DNA of 14,643 nt from assembly GCA_934426255.1 (NCBI GenBank), contig CAKRYD010000039.1, positions 1 through 14,643 on the forward strand. The letters are read 5' to 3'. Positions 1 through 6,407 of the stretch are shown here, piece by piece. The notes below the pieces were generated by a model, which was not told the origin of the DNA, did not search any database, and worked only from the letters and a program-made list of their open reading frames with translations. The DNA is from an uncultured Bacteroidaceae bacterium. GTDB lineage: Bacteria > Bacteroidota > Bacteroidia > Bacteroidales > Bacteroidaceae. The first letter of the stretch is position 1. The number at the start of each line of letters is the position of its first letter. Made by a program: the position numbers and the translations under genes.

Positions 1-18
1 TAAAGGTACAAAATATTT

Positions 19-51
19 ATTGGACTACCAACTTTTTCCTTCATAATTTTG
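19..51 (+). promoter_or_regulatory. Candidate Bacteroidetes-type promoter
   Basis: A TAATTTTG box at 44-51 matches the Bacteroidetes -7 consensus TAnnTTTG. An ATTG at 19-22 lies 21 nt upstream and can serve as the -33 element (consensus TTTG). Transcription would start near 57-60 and run into the two hairpins at 86-106 and 113-155. No intact reading frame follows, so this is either the promoter of a small RNA or an orphan promoter left by an element that inserted or decayed here. Only sequence match supports it. Confidence 0.45.
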
Positions 52-57
52 CAGCTT

Positions 58-155
58 TCTTATCCCGAACTGAGGTAATAAATAAGGGCTGCGAGAGCAG
101 CAAACCCTCTATAGCATATTGGGGCGGCGCGGTTACAGCGTCGCCCCAATATGTT
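58..155 (+). ncRNA. Possible small structured RNA or orphan leader (unassigned)
   Basis: Downstream of the promoter-like site the sequence has two stem-loops. The first, around 86-106, is GCTGC / GCAGC closed by a GAGA (GNRA-type) tetraloop, with an A-bulge and two more G-C pairs outside. The second, 113-155, is a long GC-rich hairpin with arms ATATTGGGGCG and CGCCCCAATAT, extended on both sides to about 18 pairs including two G-U wobbles, with a GGTTACA loop. It is followed by a weakly U-rich GTTTAT. Promoter, folded body and terminal hairpin would give a transcript of about 100 nt. I do not recognise it as SRP RNA, tmRNA, 6S RNA, RNase P RNA or a known riboswitch. It could equally be the leader of a lost gene. 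Confidence 0.35.
113..155 (+). terminator. Strong GC-rich hairpin, terminator-like
   Basis: Eleven uninterrupted pairs (116-126 with 142-152) continue inward through a G-U and three further pairs to a 7-nt loop at 131-137, and outward through C-G, G-U and A-T pairs. The trailing tract (GTTTATCC) is only weakly U-rich, so termination is plausible but not assured. The ATG at 151 lies inside the right arm of this stem, which argues against it being a real translation start. Confidence 0.45.
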
Positions 156-160
156 TATCC

Positions 161-172
161 TTGTCATGACAA
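161..172. repeat. 12-bp perfect palindrome
   Basis: TTGTCATGACAA is a perfect 6+6 palindrome five bases after the GC-rich hairpin. It could be a binding site for a dimeric regulator or a relic of a mobile-element boundary. Nothing else in the window repeats it. Confidence 0.4.
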
Positions 173-228
173 AAATCCGGCGGATGCCATTCATGCCAAC
201 GAGAGGGTACACCTCCGCTATCACCACC

Positions 229-465
229 AAAATCCGGATTTGGGTGACATTAATTGCCAACCTGCTGCTTTCAGTGCTGCAAAGCTCATTGAAAAGACAC
301 CGGAGCTTCTCGGGGCTTGCCACGATGGTGCGCATCATGCTGATGTACTACATAAATCTTGAAAGCTTCTTCAACCAACCCGATGCCGACCTCAAAATCA
401 TGCTTGAAGATGTTGCGGAAGTACCTCCAGATGAACCTGAAAGCCAACAGGGGGCTTGTCCATGA
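229..465 (+). pseudogene. C-terminal remnant of IS4-type DDE transposase
   Basis: The frame encodes about 78 residues beginning KIRIWVTLIANLLL and containing RSFSGLATMVRIMLMYY. This resembles the extreme C-terminus of Bacteroidetes IS4-family transposases, where a hydrophobic helix (IW..LIA.LLL) is followed by a W/FSFSNLA.M.R..LM.Y segment. The catalytic DDE core, about 300 residues in an intact enzyme, is absent. The frame is open back to a stop at 112-114, but residues before about 229 do not look like transposase and the ATG at 151 sits in a hairpin stem. This is a degraded insertion-sequence end rather than an expressed gene. The family assignment is from memory of the family pattern. Confidence 0.65.
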
Positions 466-585
466 CTAATTCTAAGTCAAACTACTATCTTTCAGTAGGT
501 TGGATTTGGAGATTTACACTTTAGCGGACAGCAATAATATTTTTGTATGAAGGTTTGTCGTTGTTGTCGTTTCATCGTTATAAAT
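466..585. other. Intergenic DNA after transposase remnant, possible IS right end
   Basis: No gene is seen here. A weak CTACT / AGTAG hairpin lies near 484-500. The stretch around 523-540 (CTTTAGCGGACAGCAATA) sits where the terminal inverted repeat of the decayed insertion sequence would be expected, but the matching left end is not in the window, so it cannot be confirmed. Confidence 0.25.
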
Positions 586-684
586 TGCGGAATTGAGGTC
601 TTATTTTGCAAAACCAAGACTTGATTCTGCAATTTAAGGCTCCAATCCTGCAATTATTACTTGCGAAGTTGCAATTTTTGCAAT
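586..684 (-). repeat. Degenerate 21-bp tandem repeat, 4-5 units
   Basis: On the plus strand TGC recurs at 586, 607, 628, 649 and 670, exactly every 21 bp, four of these as TGCAA. Read on the minus strand, the units at 675-655, 654-634, 633-613 and 612-592 each begin (A/T)TTGCA. Three of them share the core TTGCARRAT, and a decayed fifth unit lies at 591-571. The array begins immediately after the stop of the minus-strand phosphoethanolamine-transferase-like gene, so it would form the 3' end of its mRNA. The 21-bp period equals two helical turns. Its function is unknown. Confidence 0.6.
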
Positions 685-687
685 GAC

Positions 688-2451
688 TCAGGGAAAAATA
701 AGGCTTTCATAGTTGTATAGGCCGCGTACAAGTCTTGGCCGCATAGCGGAATATCGGGTGCTGAGCGGATTGAGTTGAGGTCGGTACAATGGAGTTCTGA
801 TTCCTGCAAGAAACAACAGAAGATGTGATAAGCGGTCGGTCGAAAACGGTAGGTCGGCGGCATGCTTCAATGCACGTATAATTTCGGGATGACGCCTGCG
901 GTAAGAGGGTGAAGCCCATATCCACATTGGCACCTCATATTGCTGCCGCACGTCTACAGGACTGAGGCTGTTGCTGCGGCCATACTGTTGCGTTTTGTCA
1001 TCGAACACGCGCTCGCCATGGTCTGAGACAAAGATGACGATGCTTTCGCGATTCTTTTCGCGGCTTAGGAGCATATCCATTACGTAATCTCCATAAAGCA
1101 CAGCATTGTCATAATCGGCCAGTATGGCAAGCTCCTTGGGTGACAAATCAGGGCGATTGTAGTTTGATGGTTGGAAAACATGACGATCCGGTGGCACCCG
1201 ATCGGAAAATTCAACGTGTTGACCGAGCAAATGTATTATCATCAAGCTATGAGCAGGCATTTTTTTGAACATCGAATCATAATCAGCCAACAGCCCTTCA
1301 TCGTAGCTATGGGTGTGATGGTTGCGCCGCGTAAACTGGAAAGAATCCAACAAACTGTCGTTGAGCAATTGCGTGTCAATGAAAGCTTCTGACTTTTTGG
1401 CTTGAAGCGTATATTGGTTAGAAATAAAAGCTACATCATATCCCACCTGTTTGAATGCAGAAGTGAAAAGAGGGTATTCGTACCAGTGCCCTTTATCACC
1501 ATAACTATGGAGTGAGAGCAAATGCTCCAACGCTTCAGATGTGAAATTCCAGGGACTTATGACGTTTGAAAAGGCGATAAGTTCACCTTGTTCTGCTCTT
1601 CTGCATAGGCGGGGAGTCGTAGAAAGGCGATAGCCATAAAATCCGCAATGGCTTTTGTTCAGGCTTTCACCGATGACAAGCAAAATGTGTGGTGAACGAA
1701 ACGTGCAAGTGTCTATTGGGATATTCTGTTGGGCGAGGGGGAGCATGCGTACTGCGTGCAAGTGGCGCGACAGTTCGATGACGGATTGCCAGCATCGGTA
1801 GATGGGAAGATAATAGCCAGTTTTCACACTCATGTCCATGATTGACTGTGGTAATTCAGTGTCGGATTGGGCCAGCACTAACCGATGCAATAAATAACGT
1901 TTGTTATTGCTTCCAAAAACGAATGAGCAGAACATTAATACGATTGCGGTCGTAAGCATAGGAGAATGTGAATTAAACGGGAAGCGACGCATAGAGCGGT
2001 GTATGGCGCAATAGATGTGCGCAACGGCTAATAGCAGAATGATCGGCAACTGCGAAAGAAGTAAATTCCATCCGGCAAAAGCATGTATAGCTTCGCCGGC
2101 CTCGCGAGATGTGGTATTTATAATGGCGCGCAAAAGAGAAGCTGAAAGAGGAGAGCCAGTGGCTGCATAAAACAAATTGTCAATGAGCGCAACAATATAA
2201 AGTAAAGCCGCAACAAACGCAATTATCGGGCGGCGCCATTTGACTGGAAACAAGGTTAAAAGCAAGGTAAGCAGGTAAACATCGCCCGGCAATTCTAACA
2301 AAGAGCAGAGACGTAAGCTGTTCCACGGCTCAAAAAGGATACAAATCAGGCCTAATGCGAACATGAATACAACAAAACGCCATTCTTCCATAAAAGGACG
2401 CTTTAGCAAATTGAGCAATAAATGGAGTCGTTTTTTTAACATGCAACGCAT
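688..2451 (-). CDS. Phosphoethanolamine transferase / sulfatase-fold membrane enzyme
   Basis: This is an EptA/CptA/LTA-synthase-like enzyme of the alkaline phosphatase superfamily, which moves a phospho-headgroup (typically phosphoethanolamine) from a phospholipid to lipid A, core sugar or another envelope glycan on the periplasmic side. The N-terminal ~185 residues carry about five hydrophobic segments (roughly 26-42, 56-70, 76-95, 129-149, 166-181). The C-terminal catalytic domain starts near 253. VIGES at 259-263 places Ser263 where EptA/MCR have the nucleophilic Thr, followed by a FYGY...TTP stretch. GQH (412) and SDHGE (476-480) supply metal ligands. At 587 residues it has normal family length. 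The start at 2451 would leave almost no leader after the -7 box, so Met4 (2442) is also plausible. It is transcribed divergently from the NUDIX gene. The exact acceptor is not predictable. Confidence 0.85.
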   Translation of the reverse strand: MRCMLKKRLHLLLNLLKRPFMEEWRFVVFMFALGLICILFEPWNSLRLCSLLELPGDVYLLTLLLTLFPVKWRRPIIAFVAALLYIVALIDNLFYAATGSPLSASLLRAIINTTSREAGEAIHAFAGWNLLLSQLPIILLLAVAHIYCAIHRSMRRFPFNSHSPMLTTAIVLMFCSFVFGSNNKRYLLHRLVLAQSDTELPQSIMDMSVKTGYYLPIYRCWQSVIELSRHLHAVRMLPLAQQNIPIDTCTFRSPHILLVIGESLNKSHCGFYGYRLSTTPRLCRRAEQGELIAFSNVISPWNFTSEALEHLLSLHSYGDKGHWYEYPLFTSAFKQVGYDVAFISNQYTLQAKKSEAFIDTQLLNDSLLDSFQFTRRNHHTHSYDEGLLADYDSMFKKMPAHSLMIIHLLGQHVEFSDRVPPDRHVFQPSNYNRPDLSPKELAILADYDNAVLYGDYVMDMLLSREKNRESIVIFVSDHGERVFDDKTQQYGRSNSLSPVDVRQQYEVPMWIWASPSYRRRHPEIIRALKHAADLPFSTDRLSHLLLFLAGIRTPLYRPQLNPLSTRYSAMRPRLVRGLYNYESLIFP

Positions 2452-2461
2452 TTTTATGTCG

Positions 2462-2469
2462 CAAAGTTA
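2462..2469 (-). promoter_or_regulatory. Candidate -7 box for the phosphoethanolamine transferase gene
   Basis: On the minus strand TAACTTTG matches TAnnTTTG exactly. A good -33 TTTG at the usual 19-21 nt is not obvious. Transcription would start about 5-7 nt downstream, only a few bases before the ATG at 2451, implying a leaderless or very short-leader mRNA, or that translation starts at Met4 (2442). Confidence 0.45.
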
Positions 2470-2529
2470 TACGTTTTTGGAATAAACGGCGTTCTTATGT
2501 TAGGTATAAATCATAAAACACGTTGTCAA

Positions 2530-3087
2530 ATGGAAAAGAAATCATGGAGATGGGAAACGCTCCAATCTGAATACCTTATAAAACGTCCCTGGCTTACAGC
2601 CCGGCGCGATGTCGTCAAATTGCCGACCGGAAAGATCTACGATGAGTATTATGTCCTTGAATATCCGGATTGGGTGAATGTTATTGCCATAGACGAAGAC
2701 GGGATGATGTTGATGGAGCGTCAATATCGCCACGGTGCGGGAATCCTGTCGACCGAGATATGTGCCGGTGTGGTGGAAAAAGGAGAGGAACCTCTTGCTG
2801 CGGCCAAACGCGAATTATGGGAAGAAACAGGGTATACCGGCGGCACTTGGCGTGAGCTGATGGTCATTTCAAGTAATCCTGGTTCGCAAAACAATTGGTG
2901 CCATTGTTTTGTGGCCGAAGGCGTGAAACACACTTCGGGACAGCATCTGGATGCAACAGAAGATCTGGAGCCTTTCCTGGCTACGCGCAAGGAAGTGTAT
3001 GAATGGCTACAGAAGGGTGTATTCAAACAAGCACTTATGATAGCTCCTCTGTGGAAATATTTTGTGGATAGCGGCATACCACAATGA
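2530..3087 (+). CDS. NUDIX hydrolase, ADP-ribose pyrophosphatase-like
   Basis: A 185-residue NUDIX enzyme, which cleaves a nucleoside diphosphate linked to another moiety. The overall layout (N-terminal strand-rich part with WLTARRDVVKLPTG, then EYPDWVNVIAID and ERQYRHG) resembles the ADP-ribose pyrophosphatase (NudF-like) branch. The NUDIX box G-x5-E-x7-RE-U-x-EE-x-G-U is complete at residues 80-102 (GVVEKGE ... RELWEETGY), so the Mg2+-binding glutamates are present. I chose ATG 2530 because homologues start just before the E(x)LxSEYL(x)xRPWL segment; an in-frame ATG at 2497 would add 11 residues unlike the family. It is transcribed divergently from the transferase and is separated by 195 bp with its own promoter from dnaN, so it is probably a single-gene unit. 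Substrate identity is inferred. Confidence 0.88.
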   Translation: MEKKSWRWETLQSEYLIKRPWLTARRDVVKLPTGKIYDEYYVLEYPDWVNVIAIDEDGMMLMERQYRHGAGILSTEICAGVVEKGEEPLAAAKRELWEETGYTGGTWRELMVISSNPGSQNNWCHCFVAEGVKHTSGQHLDATEDLEPFLATRKEVYEWLQKGVFKQALMIAPLWKYFVDSGIPQ

Positions 3088-3171
3088 ATTTTATTGCTGT
3101 TATTTACCGATAAAATCGGATAGCTTTGAGATTTTAAAAGTCCCCATTGAAAAGTAATGAGAGATTTTTAG

Positions 3172-3184
3172 AAGAACAGTTCTT
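3172..3184. repeat. Short inverted repeat upstream of dnaN promoter
   Basis: AAGAAC-A-GTTCTT is a perfect 6+1+6 inverted repeat about 38 bp upstream of the dnaN -33 element. With a 1-nt centre it cannot form an RNA hairpin, so if functional it would be a protein-binding site. No known operator is recognised and it may be chance. Confidence 0.25.
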
Positions 3185-3222
3185 TGGCACCTTTTGATTG
3201 GCTTAAAAAAGGATGAAAAAGC

Positions 3223-3253
3223 TTTGTGCTTCTTCCAAATTCCATTACCTTTG
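3223..3253 (+). promoter_or_regulatory. Promoter of the dnaN operon
   Basis: TTTG at 3223-3226, a 19-nt spacer, and TACCTTTG at 3246-3253 fit the Bacteroidetes primary sigma-factor consensus (TTTG-N19-21-TAnnTTTG) with no mismatch. The expected start near 3259 gives a leader of about 24 nt before ATG 3283. This is the best promoter in the window and the only clear one upstream of the seven-gene block. Confidence 0.8.
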
Positions 3254-3282
3254 TAACTCACTAAAAGAAACTGTTGAATAGT

Positions 3283-4410
3283 ATGAGATATGTTGTAACA
3301 AGCACATTGCTCTATAGTCGTCTGCAAAATATAGAGCGAGTTATCCAACCGAAGAATACCATCCAGATATTATCTTGCTTTCTTTTTGATATCAAAGGAA
3401 ACAATATGATGGTTATCGCTACCGATCAGGATACCATGTTGAAAACCAATATAGAGTTGCAGGAGGCTAATGGCGACTGCAAGTTTGCGTTGGAATCGAA
3501 ACAAATCATGAATATCCTGAAAGAGATTCCCGAACAACCGTTGACATTGGAAATCAATCCGGGTACATTGCAAATAGACTTGACATACCAGAACGGCCAT
3601 TTTTCGTTCCAAGGTGTGCAAGGAGATGAATACCCCATTCCGGCTACGCCTGAAGGAGAATCTAACGACATAACTTTGGAAGCTGCTTCGCTTGTCAAGG
3701 GAATCAGTACAGCACTAATTGCCGCCGCTAATGATGAAACGCGCAAGGTGATGAATGGCGTTTTCATGGACATATCCCCCGAAGACCTTTCAATTGTAGC
3801 CAGTGATGGGCATAAATTGATACGTTACCGCATTGTGTGCGATACACATGGAACAACAGCCGGTTTTACTTTGCCGCAGAAACCGGCGAACATATTAAAG
3901 AATATATTGGAAAAAGCCAAGGGCGCAATTGTGATACGAACTTATGGCACCCGCAATGCCATGATTGAAACAGAAGACTATGTGATAAGTTGCCGTTTGA
4001 TAGAAGATAAATATCCCAATTATAAAAGTGTCATACCGACTCAGAACAACAATGTTGCCGTCATAGATCGCGCCTCGTTTGTGAGTGCCATGCGCCGTGT
4101 ACTTGTTGTAGCCGACAAAACTACGGCACTTGTAAAGTTTGTCTTTAGTAATAATAAAGTGGTGCTTACATCCGAAAATATCAATTATTCGCTGAGTGCA
4201 GAAGAGCAATTGGTATGTCAATATGAAGGCATGCCTCTGAAAATAGGGTTCAAGGGAACGGATATGTTAGAATTGATCAGTGCTCTACAAGGAACCGACT
4301 TTATTATCAAACTTGCCGATCCGTCGCGTGCCGGGCTCATTCTTCCCGGTGAGCAATCGGAAAATACGGACTTACTGATGTTGCTCATGCCTCTTCTGAT
4401 CAATAATTAA
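3283..4410 (+). CDS. dnaN: DNA polymerase III beta subunit (sliding clamp)
   Basis: The ring-shaped clamp encircles DNA and tethers the replicative polymerase and other clamp-binding proteins. The 375-residue product has normal length for the three-domain bacterial clamp. Recognisable features are the N-terminal MRYVVTSTLLYSRLQNIERV, the CFLFD...IATD strand pair of domain 1, VMNGVFMDI...VASDGHKL in domain 2, and the conserved C-terminal LLMLLMPLLI. The start is ATG 3283; a TTG nine bases upstream is in frame but family members begin at M-[KR]-[FY]-V-V. It heads the operon behind a consensus promoter and is followed after 7 bp by an exonuclease gene. dnaA and gyrB, common dnaN neighbours in other phyla, are not in the window. 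Confidence 0.96.
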   Translation: MRYVVTSTLLYSRLQNIERVIQPKNTIQILSCFLFDIKGNNMMVIATDQDTMLKTNIELQEANGDCKFALESKQIMNILKEIPEQPLTLEINPGTLQIDLTYQNGHFSFQGVQGDEYPIPATPEGESNDITLEAASLVKGISTALIAAANDETRKVMNGVFMDISPEDLSIVASDGHKLIRYRIVCDTHGTTAGFTLPQKPANILKNILEKAKGAIVIRTYGTRNAMIETEDYVISCRLIEDKYPNYKSVIPTQNNNVAVIDRASFVSAMRRVLVVADKTTALVKFVFSNNKVVLTSENINYSLSAEEQLVCQYEGMPLKIGFKGTDMLELISALQGTDFIIKLADPSRAGLILPGEQSENTDLLMLLMPLLINN

Positions 4411-4417
4411 TACGCTT

Positions 4418-5200
4418 ATGAAACTCAATTTGAAAAAGCCTTTGGTGGTTTTTGATTTGGAAACAACCGGAATCAATGTCACCCAAGACCGTATCATTGA
4501 AATTAGTTATATAAAGATTCTTCCTAATGGAAATGAAGAGTCGAAAATGATGCGAATCAATCCAGAAAGGCATATTCCTGAAGCGTCTTCTAAGATACAT
4601 GGCATTACGGACGAAGATGTGAAAGACAGCCCGACATTTAAGGAAGTAGCACAAGGGCTTGCCAATGATTTTGCAGGTTGCGATTTTGCCGGCTATAACT
4701 CCAATCATTTTGATATACCTATGCTTGTGGAAGAAATGCTTCGTGCCGGTGTCGATTTTGATATTCATAAAGCCAAGCGAGTCGATGTGCAAAACATCTT
4801 TCATAAGATGGAGCAGCGAACGTTGGTTGCAGCTTATAAGTTCTATTGCCACAAGGATTTGGTGGATGCTCACTCGTCGTTGGCTGACACAACGGCAACT
4901 TACGAAGTGCTGAAAGCACAGTTGGATCGCTATTCCGATACGTTGAAAAACGATATCGACTTTCTGTCGGATTTTTCGCGGATGAACAATAACGTAGATT
5001 TGGCCGGCCGCATGATATATAATGACCAAAAGGAAATCGTATTTAATTTTGGCAAGTATAAGGGGCAATCGGTGATTCACACGCTTTACCAGGATCCGGG
5101 ATATTATAGCTGGATTCTTCAAGGCGATTTTCCACGAGAAACAAAAGCCGTATTGACGCGTATCAAACTAAGCGAGTCTCACATCGGTCAAAAGCAATAG
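4418..5200 (+). CDS. DEDDh 3'-5' exonuclease (DnaQ-like) with ExoX-like C-terminal domain
   Basis: A 260-residue DnaQ-superfamily 3'-5' exonuclease. All five DEDDh catalytic positions are visible: Asp13 and Glu15 in VFDLETTG (ExoI), Asp99 in GYNSNHFD (ExoII), and His152 and Asp157 in AHSSLAD (ExoIII). Residues about 208-250 (FNFGKYKG, DPGYYSWIL, DFPRETK) match the small domain found at the C-terminus of exodeoxyribonuclease X-like proteins, so it is not simply the ~180-240-residue proofreading subunit of E. coli. It may act as the polymerase III epsilon subunit or as a repair/single-strand exonuclease; annotation pipelines use both names. It lies 7 bp after dnaN and 7 bp before coaBC, so it is cotranscribed with the clamp and a functional partnership is plausible. 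Confidence 0.9.
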   Translation: MKLNLKKPLVVFDLETTGINVTQDRIIEISYIKILPNGNEESKMMRINPERHIPEASSKIHGITDEDVKDSPTFKEVAQGLANDFAGCDFAGYNSNHFDIPMLVEEMLRAGVDFDIHKAKRVDVQNIFHKMEQRTLVAAYKFYCHKDLVDAHSSLADTTATYEVLKAQLDRYSDTLKNDIDFLSDFSRMNNNVDLAGRMIYNDQKEIVFNFGKYKGQSVIHTLYQDPGYYSWILQGDFPRETKAVLTRIKLSESHIGQKQ

Positions 5201-5207
5201 CAAAGAA

Positions 5208-6407
5208 ATGAAGTTGCAAGGAAAGCATATCGTGTTAGGAATAACCGGCAGCATAGCAGCCTATAAGGCATGCTTGCTTATCCGATTGCTCATCAAGGAA
5301 GGAGCGGAGGTTCAGACGGTCATAACACCGGCCGGAAAAGAATTCATTACGCCTGTGACGCTTTCGGCCTTGACAAGGAAACCGGTTATTTGTGATTTCT
5401 TTGCTCAACGCGATGGAACGTGGAACAGCCATGTTGATCTGGGACTTTGGGCGGATTTGATGATTATAGCTCCGGCCACAGCATCGACTATCGGAAAAAT
5501 GGCAAATGGAATTGCAGACAATATGCTCATTACTACATACCTTTCAATGAAAGCACCGGTAGTAGTGGCTCCAGCCATGGATCTTGACATGTATGCGCAT
5601 CCGTCAACACAAAGGAATTTGGCGACTCTCCGCAGCTATGGCAACATTATAATAGAACCGGCCAGTGGGGAATTGGCCAGTCAATTGATAGGCAAAGGCC
5701 GTATGGAGGAGCCTGAAAACATTGTAGGATATATTCGTAAAATGTTTTCGGAAAAAGAAACCCTTGCCGGAAAGAACGTGCTGATTACAGCCGGACCGAC
5801 TTATGAAAAAATAGATCCTGTACGTTTTATCGGTAACTATTCAAGTGGGAAGATGGGCTACGCCTTGGCCGAGGAGTGCGCGCAACGAGGAGCAAATGTC
5901 GTGCTGGTTAGTGGGCCTACACATCTTGAAGTGCATCATCGTAACATAGAACGTATTTTTGTAGAAAGTGCACAAGAGATGTACGAAATGGCAACAAATC
6001 GTTTTAAGAATGCAGACATCGGCATTCTATGTGCTGCTGTGGCCGATTTTACACCGAATGACGTAGATGGGTATAAAATAAAACGAGAAAAAGGAACGCA
6101 GACATTGGTTTTGAAACCGACGCGCGATATAGCCGCTTCGTTGGGACAAATGAAACATAAAGGGCAACTGCTAATAGGTTTTGCTCTTGAAACCAATGAT
6201 GAAGAAGCGAATGCCTTGTATAAGCTTAAAAAGAAAAACTTGGATTTTATTGTACTTAATTCTCTGCAAGATAGAGGAGCAGGTTTTATGTATGATACAA
6301 ACAAAATTACTATTCTCAGTGAAAAACAAAAAATCCCTTTTTCGCTGAAAAGCAAAAAAGAAGTAGCTAAAGACATAATAGACAAGATATGCGATATTTG
6401 CGACTGA
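5208..6407 (+). CDS. coaBC: Bifunctional phosphopantothenoylcysteine synthetase/decarboxylase
   Basis: Catalyses two cytoplasmic steps of coenzyme A synthesis: joining 4'-phosphopantothenate to cysteine (CoaB, C-terminal half) and FMN-dependent decarboxylation to 4'-phosphopantetheine (CoaC, N-terminal half). CoaC shows GITGSIAAYK (11-20), the catalytic His75 in SHVDLG, and PAMDLDMY (122-129). CoaB shows AGPTYEKIDPVRFI...NYSSGKMG (195-217), AAVADF (276-281) and KIKRE (290-294). At 399 residues it has normal length. Two departures from the E. coli pattern are visible: the PxMNxxM Asn is Asp (Asp125), and the Cys of the LACG..G.GR flap is Ser158 in LASQLIGKGR. I believe similar changes occur in other Bacteroidetes. 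Its last 19 bp overlap the next gene. Confidence 0.95.
   Translation: MKLQGKHIVLGITGSIAAYKACLLIRLLIKEGAEVQTVITPAGKEFITPVTLSALTRKPVICDFFAQRDGTWNSHVDLGLWADLMIIAPATASTIGKMANGIADNMLITTYLSMKAPVVVAPAMDLDMYAHPSTQRNLATLRSYGNIIIEPASGELASQLIGKGRMEEPENIVGYIRKMFSEKETLAGKNVLITAGPTYEKIDPVRFIGNYSSGKMGYALAEECAQRGANVVLVSGPTHLEVHHRNIERIFVESAQEMYEMATNRFKNADIGILCAAVADFTPNDVDGYKIKREKGTQTLVLKPTRDIAASLGQMKHKGQLLIGFALETNDEEANALYKLKKKNLDFIVLNSLQDRGAGFMYDTNKITILSEKQKIPFSLKSKKEVAKDIIDKICDICD

Noticed and set aside
58..155. tRNA, SRP RNA or tmRNA at the left edge
   Set aside because: No cloverleaf or CCA end is seen, there is no SRP GGAAG...AGCAG apical motif, and no tmRNA tag frame; only two simple hairpins are visible.
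151..228. ATG at 151 as a genuine gene start for the 104-residue frame
   Set aside because: The ATG is inside the right arm of a strong hairpin, the first ~25 residues do not resemble transposase, and the frame is most simply a truncated transposase tail open by chance upstream.
586..684. CRISPR array
   Set aside because: The period is 21 bp with no conserved repeat/spacer alternation and no cas genes, so it is a degenerate tandem repeat, not CRISPR.
523..3112. TTATTGCTGT-like match between the putative insertion-sequence end (about 530-540) and about 3092-3101
   Set aside because: Only about ten bases are shared, flanking bases differ, and no transposon-like content or target duplication links the two sites. 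Probably chance.
3335..3345. DnaA-box-like TTATCCAAC within dnaN
   Set aside because: It matches only 7 of 9 positions of TTATCCACA, stands alone inside coding sequence, and has no AT-rich unwinding region or box cluster nearby, so there is no support for an origin.
4400..5122. Long minus-strand open frame opposite the exonuclease gene
   Set aside because: It is the shadow of a gene with complete catalytic motifs on the plus strand, and its translation has no recognisable domain.
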